Part shown: one piece after another, positions 59,774 through 64,000 of the stretch
Numbering within the stretch: position 1 is the first letter of the stretch
Layout: every line of letters begins with the position of its first letter
Assembly (NCBI RefSeq): GCF_019042245.1
Contig: NZ_JAHQCX010000020.1
Coordinates: 1 to 64,000 of the forward strand
Length of the DNA stretch: 64,000 nucleotides
Direction of reading: 5' to 3'
Source of the DNA: Diplocloster modestus
GTDB lineage: Bacteria; Bacillota; Clostridia; Lachnospirales; Lachnospiraceae
The notes under the pieces: generated by a model
Told to the model about the DNA's origin: nothing
The model's input: only the letters and a program-made list of their open reading frames with translations
Databases searched by the model: none
Made by a program: the position numbers and the translations under genes

Positions 59774-59811
59774 AAAAATCAAAAGGAAAATGATGGAATG
59801 TATTCCTTAAT

Positions 59812-59910
59812 ATAAGCCGCAGTAAATGCGGCACAGGATGTAATGTGAAATTAATTTCACAAATCCCTGAAAATAAGCCGCAGCAAAGTGCGGCACAGGA
59901 GGTAAATATG
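59812..59910 (+). repeat. Duplicated hairpin and ribosome-binding site ahead of clpX
   Basis: ATAAGCCGCAG-AAA-TGCGGCACAGGA occurs twice, 61 nt apart (from 59812 and from 59873). Each copy is a GCCGCA/TGCGGC hairpin followed by a Shine-Dalgarno-like site: GGATGTAAT before GTG 59845 and GGAGGTAAAT before ATG 59908, both in the clpX frame. Confidence 0.7.
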
Positions 59911-61218
59911 GCAAATAAAAATAGTGACGATAAAATCAGATGTTCTTTCTGCGGAAAGCCCCAGGAACAGGTAAACCGTCTGATCGCAGGACCGAACGGT
60001 ACCTATATCTGCGACAGCTGCGTGGATATCTGCTCGGAGATCCTGGAAGAGGAATTCGAGGATGAAGAGTTTGAAGAGGAAAATTTAAACGACATCAATC
60101 TGCTGAAACCCGAGGAGATCAAGGCGTTTCTGGATGAGTATGTCATCGGGCAGGATGATGCGAAGAAAGTGCTTTCCGTAGCTGTTTATAATCATTACAA
60201 GCGGATTATGGCGGAGAAGGATCTGGATGTGGAGATTCAGAAGAGCAATATCCTCATGCTGGGCCCCACAGGTTCCGGTAAAACTCTGCTGGCGCAGACT
60301 CTGGCGAAGCTTCTGAATGTGCCGTTCGCCATCGCGGACGCCACTTCTTTGACAGAGGCCGGATACGTGGGCGAAGATGTGGAAAATATCCTGCTGAAAA
60401 TTATCCAGGCCGCGGATTATGATATGAAGCGGGCGGAAGTCGGCATCATCTATATCGACGAGATTGATAAGATTACCAGAAAATCGGAAAACGCTTCGAT
60501 CACCAGAGATGTGTCCGGAGAGGGCGTACAGCAGGCGCTGCTTAAAATTATCGAGGGAACCGTAGCGTCGGTGCCTCCCCAGGGAGGCAGAAAGCACCCG
60601 CACCAGGAGCTGATTCAGATCGATACCAGTAATATCCTGTTCATCTGCGGGGGTGCTTTTGACGGCCTGGATAAGATTATCGAGACGAGAATGGACCAGA
60701 AGTCCATCGGATTTAACGTAGAAATCGCCAGCCGCCGGGAGAAAAACTTAGGCGAGGTCCTAAAGCATGTTCTGCCGGAAGACCTGATCAAATACGGACT
60801 GATTCCGGAATTCATCGGCCGGCTGCCGGTTGTGGTATCCCTGGATTCCCTGGATAAAGCCGCGCTGGTCAAAATCCTGACGGAACCTAAGAATTCCCTG
60901 ATCAAGCAGTACCGCAAACTTTTTGAGCTGGACGGCGTTAAGCTGCTGATCGATGACGAAGCCATTGAGATGATCGCGGAAAAATCCATCAAGAGAAAAA
61001 CAGGGGCCAGAGGACTGCGTTCCATTATGGAAAAATCCATGATGGATCTCATGTTCAAAGTGCCTTCCGATGATAATATCGTGGAATGCAGACTGACGAA
61101 AGAGGCGGTGGAAGGGTCACAGGAACCGGAAATCGTCCGCAGGCAGGCGATAGAGGCGGGAACGCAGACCCGTTCCCAGAAAAGGAAATTATTCGGTAAG
61201 GCGGATGAAATCGCCTGA
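59908..61218 (+). CDS. clpX: Clp protease ATPase subunit ClpX
   Basis: AAA+ unfoldase of 436 residues feeding ClpP. Zinc finger with Cys12, Cys15, Cys35, Cys38; Walker A GPTGSGKT, Walker B IIYIDEIDKI, pore loop GYVGEDVEN, and the RKTGARGLRSIMEK sensor-2 region preceded by LGF-type ClpP-binding loop replaced here by SIGFNVE nearby. ATG 59908 has AGGAGG; an in-frame GTG at 59845 could add 21 residues. Confidence 0.96.
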   Translation: MANKNSDDKIRCSFCGKPQEQVNRLIAGPNGTYICDSCVDICSEILEEEFEDEEFEEENLNDINLLKPEEIKAFLDEYVIGQDDAKKVLSVAVYNHYKRIMAEKDLDVEIQKSNILMLGPTGSGKTLLAQTLAKLLNVPFAIADATSLTEAGYVGEDVENILLKIIQAADYDMKRAEVGIIYIDEIDKITRKSENASITRDVSGEGVQQALLKIIEGTVASVPPQGGRKHPHQELIQIDTSNILFICGGAFDGLDKIIETRMDQKSIGFNVEIASRREKNLGEVLKHVLPEDLIKYGLIPEFIGRLPVVVSLDSLDKAALVKILTEPKNSLIKQYRKLFELDGVKLLIDDEAIEMIAEKSIKRKTGARGLRSIMEKSMMDLMFKVPSDDNIVECRLTKEAVEGSQEPEIVRRQAIEAGTQTRSQKRKLFGKADEIA

Positions 61219-61253
61219 TCCGATGGAATAATATGGACGAAGGAGGAAGCGGT

Positions 61254-63572
61254 ATGAGTGAGCTTATTCGACATTTACCGGCAATTGCACTCAGGGGAAT
61301 GACAATTCTTCCGGATATGATAGTACATTTTGATGTAAGCAGAGAAAAATCGATCAAGGCTACGGAAGCAGCCATGCTCCAGGATCAGAATATTTTCCTG
61401 ATCGCGCAGAGGGACGCGGAAGCGGAGGAACCGAAGCAGGATCAGCTCTATAAAATCGGGATCATAGCGGTGATCAAACAGATCATTAAGCTGCCCAACA
61501 ATATACTGCGGGTGCTGGTAGAAGGAATCGAACGCGCGGAGCTGTCATATCTGGAAACCGATGGTGCGTATCTGAATGCTGAGGTGATCCGGTTTGATAC
61601 GGAGGAATTGGAAGAGATTCCCGAGAACAGCCGGGAAGCCATGGTCCGGAACTTAAAAGAGATTTTCGGGCAGTACGCGATGGAGAATCCAAAGCTTGGA
61701 AAAGAATTGATCAAGCAGCTGCTGGAAATAGCGGATCTGAAACGGCTGGTGGACCAGATTTCCATCAATATCCCGTTATATTATGAGGAAAAACAGAAGA
61801 TTCTGGAAGCGGTCAACTTAACGGCCAGATATGAGCTGCTGAGTGTCATACTGAGCAATGAGGTGGAGATCAGTAAGATTAAAAATGATCTCCAGCAGAA
61901 GGTGAAAGAACGCATCGATAAAAATCAAAGAGATTATATTCTCCGGGAGCAGTTAAAGCTAATCCGGGAGGAACTGGGCGAGGATAATACGGTTTCCGAT
62001 GCGGACCGCTTTGCCGAGGAACTGGAGACATTAACAGCGCGGGACTCCGTCAAGGAGAAGATCCAAAAGGAAATCCAACGCTTTAAAAACAGCGGACAGA
62101 ATTCTTCAGAGTCCGCCGTACAGCGGGCTTACATTGAGACCCTGCTGGAAATGCCCTGGGATAAGAAGTCCGAGGACAAAGAGGATATCAAAAACGCAAA
62201 ACAGATTCTGGAGGAGGATCACTACGGACTGGAGAAGGTGAAAGAACGGGTGCTGGAATTCCTGGCCGTCCGCAAGCTGACCAAAAAGGGCGACAGCCCG
62301 ATCCTGTGCCTGGTGGGCCCTCCCGGAACCGGAAAAACATCCATCGCCAGATCTGTGGCCAGAGCTCTGGACAAGCAGTATGTGCGGATCTGTCTGGGCG
62401 GCGTGCGGGATGAGGCGGAGATCCGCGGTCACCGCCGTACCTATATCGGGGCGATGCCGGGCAGAATCGCCGCCGGCCTTCGGCAGGCGGGAGTGAAGAA
62501 TCCGCTGCTGCTGCTGGACGAGATCGACAAGGTGAGCAGTGATTATAAAGGGGACACTTCCTCCGCGCTTTTGGAGGTGCTGGATTCTGAGCAGAACTGC
62601 CACTTTCGGGATCACTATGTGGAGATTCCCATCGATCTGTCCGAAGTGCTGTTTATTGCCACAGCCAACGATGTGAACGCGATCCCAAGGCCTCTGTTAG
62701 ATCGTATGGAACTGATCGAGGTGGGCAGCTATACGGAAAATGAAAAGCTGCACATCGCCAAAGAACATCTATACCGGAAACAGTTGGAGAAACACGGTCT
62801 GACTCCAGAGCTTCTGACCATCAGTGACGGCGCTTACAACAAGATGGCCCGCGGCTATACCAGAGAGGCCGGTGTGCGTAATCTGGAACGGAAGATCGGT
62901 GAGATCTGCCGGAAAGCGGCCAGGGAGATCATGGAAGACCATAAAAAGAGGGTCCGGATCACGGAGAATAATCTGGGCAGGTACCTGGGAAAAGAGCGGT
63001 TTGTCTTCGATATGGCCAATGAAACCGATGAGATCGGTATCGCCAGAGGCCTGGCCTGGACCAGTGTGGGCGGCGACACCCTCCAGATCGAGGTTAATAT
63101 CATGCCGGGCAAAGGAGAATTCCGTCTGACCGGCCAGATGGGTGATGTGATGAAGGAATCCGCTCAGGCAGGAATCAGTTTCCTGCGCTCCATCAGCAAA
63201 GAATATAAGATTTCGGATGATTTCTTTAAGAAAAACGATATTCATATACATATCCCGGAAGGGGCGGTTCCCAAGGACGGTCCCTCCGCGGGTATTACCA
63301 TGGCGGCGGCGATGCTCTCCGCCATGACGAAGATCCCGGTCCGGGCCGATGTGGCTATGACCGGTGAGATCACGCTGCGGGGCAGGGTGCTTCCGGTCGG
63401 CGGATTAAAGGAGAAGATCCTGGCCGCGAAAAACGCCGGAATTAAGATGGTACTGGTGCCGGCTAAGAACAAACGGGATATCGCGGAGATTTCCCAGGAA
63501 ATCAAGAAGGGCATCGATATCCGGTATGTGGAAAATATGACGGAAGTATTGGAATATGCCCTTGCAAAGTAG
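61254..63572 (+). CDS. lon: ATP-dependent protease Lon
   Basis: AAA+ serine protease of 772 residues. N-terminal substrate domain about 1-200 (LPAIALRGMTILPDMIVHFDVSR), coiled coil about 200-300, AAA+ with GPPGTGKTS and LLLLDEIDKV, C-terminal protease with catalytic Ser678 (PKDGPSAGITMA) and Lys near 721 (GGLKEKILAAKNAG). GGAGGAAG precedes the ATG; 35 bp after clpX. Confidence 0.97.
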   Translation: MSELIRHLPAIALRGMTILPDMIVHFDVSREKSIKATEAAMLQDQNIFLIAQRDAEAEEPKQDQLYKIGIIAVIKQIIKLPNNILRVLVEGIERAELSYLETDGAYLNAEVIRFDTEELEEIPENSREAMVRNLKEIFGQYAMENPKLGKELIKQLLEIADLKRLVDQISINIPLYYEEKQKILEAVNLTARYELLSVILSNEVEISKIKNDLQQKVKERIDKNQRDYILREQLKLIREELGEDNTVSDADRFAEELETLTARDSVKEKIQKEIQRFKNSGQNSSESAVQRAYIETLLEMPWDKKSEDKEDIKNAKQILEEDHYGLEKVKERVLEFLAVRKLTKKGDSPILCLVGPPGTGKTSIARSVARALDKQYVRICLGGVRDEAEIRGHRRTYIGAMPGRIAAGLRQAGVKNPLLLLDEIDKVSSDYKGDTSSALLEVLDSEQNCHFRDHYVEIPIDLSEVLFIATANDVNAIPRPLLDRMELIEVGSYTENEKLHIAKEHLYRKQLEKHGLTPELLTISDGAYNKMARGYTREAGVRNLERKIGEICRKAAREIMEDHKKRVRITENNLGRYLGKERFVFDMANETDEIGIARGLAWTSVGGDTLQIEVNIMPGKGEFRLTGQMGDVMKESAQAGISFLRSISKEYKISDDFFKKNDIHIHIPEGAVPKDGPSAGITMAAAMLSAMTKIPVRADVAMTGEITLRGRVLPVGGLKEKILAAKNAGIKMVLVPAKNKRDIAEISQEIKKGIDIRYVENMTEVLEYALAK

Positions 63573-63584
63573 GTGAGACAGCCC

Positions 63585-64000
63585 ATGATTATTAAAAATG
63601 TAAGTCTGGAAACCGTCTGTGGAATCACCAGCCAGGTACCGGAAACGGATAAGCCGGAGATCGCCTTCGCGGGCAAATCCAACGTGGGTAAATCCTCCCT
63701 GATCAACGGCCTGATGAACCGGAAGGCCCTGGCCAGGACATCCTCGTCGCCGGGAAAAACGCAGACCATTAATTTCTATAATATTAACGACCAGATGTAC
63801 CTGGTGGATCTGCCAGGCTATGGTTACGCGAAAGTATCCAGGGCGGAGCAGGAAAAATGGGGGAAGATGATCGAGCGTTATCTGCACGGTTCGAAGCAGT
63901 TAAAGGCGGTGTTCCTGCTGATCGATATCCGTCATGATCCGTCCGCCAATGACCGGATGATGTACGACTGGATCAACCATCAGGGATTTCAGCCCATTAT
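63585..64000 (+). CDS. engB: Ribosome biogenesis GTPase EngB/YsxC, cut by window end
   Basis: First 138 residues of a small GTPase for large-subunit assembly. MIIKNVSLETVCG, G1 GKSNVGKSSLING, G2-region TSSSPGKTQTINFYNI, G3 DLPGYGYAKVS and LLIDIRHDPS. ATG lies 13 nt after lon. The C-terminal third is outside the window. Confidence 0.95.
   Translation, partial: MIIKNVSLETVCGITSQVPETDKPEIAFAGKSNVGKSSLINGLMNRKALARTSSSPGKTQTINFYNINDQMYLVDLPGYGYAKVSRAEQEKWGKMIERYLHGSKQLKAVFLLIDIRHDPSANDRMMYDWINHQGFQPI

Overview
The window reads as chromosome of a spore-forming, Gram-positive Clostridia, most like a gut Lachnospiraceae. Evidence: Shine-Dalgarno sites of the AAGGAGG type before nearly every gene, sigma-A promoters with 17-bp spacers, an alpha/beta small acid-soluble spore protein gene (56109-56327), the Firmicutes order tig-clpP-clpX-lon-engB at the right end, and Bacillus-type LexA boxes (GAAC-N4-GTTC). 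Genus and species cannot be fixed from sequence reading alone.

Region 1 (1 to about 7875) is the right end of a prophage: holin and GH25 endolysin with a peptidoglycan-binding tail; an AT-rich two-gene operon (unknown soluble protein plus multi-pass membrane protein) whose promoter has a LexA box filling its spacer; a tyrosine integrase; small HTH regulators with shared palindromic operators; and a phage-borne recA under a LexA-box promoter. It ends in a displaced 3' end of an RNA gene, most likely ssrA (tmRNA), followed by that gene's terminator: the attR scar. The structural genes would lie left of the window.

Region 2 (7.9-26 kb) is ordinary chromosome with accessory genes: a nucleoside-kinase-like P-loop protein with a small membrane protein, a MerR regulator, a lone serine recombinase with palindromic sites beside it, an MGMT-type methyltransferase, a MATE pump, a diguanylate cyclase, a heterodimeric ABC exporter, an orphan eutS-eutP pair, a VanZ-RDD protein, a HAD phosphatase, and mgtE behind a long leader holding a short ORF, a 10-bp long-range helix and a terminator.

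Region 3 (26-38.9 kb) holds an Asn-rich small protein, a rhodanese, and an operon-like run (frameshifted phosphodiesterase, RlmL-like rRNA methyltransferase, secreted papain-like protease, RdgB, a second phosphodiesterase). A six-tRNA operon (Pro, Gly, Arg, His, Gln, Lys) follows, then a 1776-residue secreted M60 (mucinase-type) metallopeptidase with a dockerin-like module, in an operon with a membrane-anchored surface protein that may carry its partner domain.

Region 4 (38.9-56.3 kb): a DUF4397-like surface protein, tRNA-Leu, a cyclic-di-GMP cluster (GGDEF-EAL, Hpt, REC-HD-GYP-PAS-GGDEF), lrgAB, a pentulose-phosphate epimerase relative, a ferritin-VIT1 fusion, a TetR regulator near oleate hydratase, an MntP/YtaF-like membrane protein, a CYTH triphosphatase, a DJ-1 family protein, a DUF975 protein and the spore SASP. 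Region 5 (57.7-64 kb) is the proteostasis block tig-clpP-clpX-lon-engB, the last gene cut by the window end.

The intergenic DNA is unusually structured: three copies of an approximately 125-nt element ending in a terminator hairpin, and three very large foldbacks (465, 283 and 281 bp), the last two related and inverted relative to each other.
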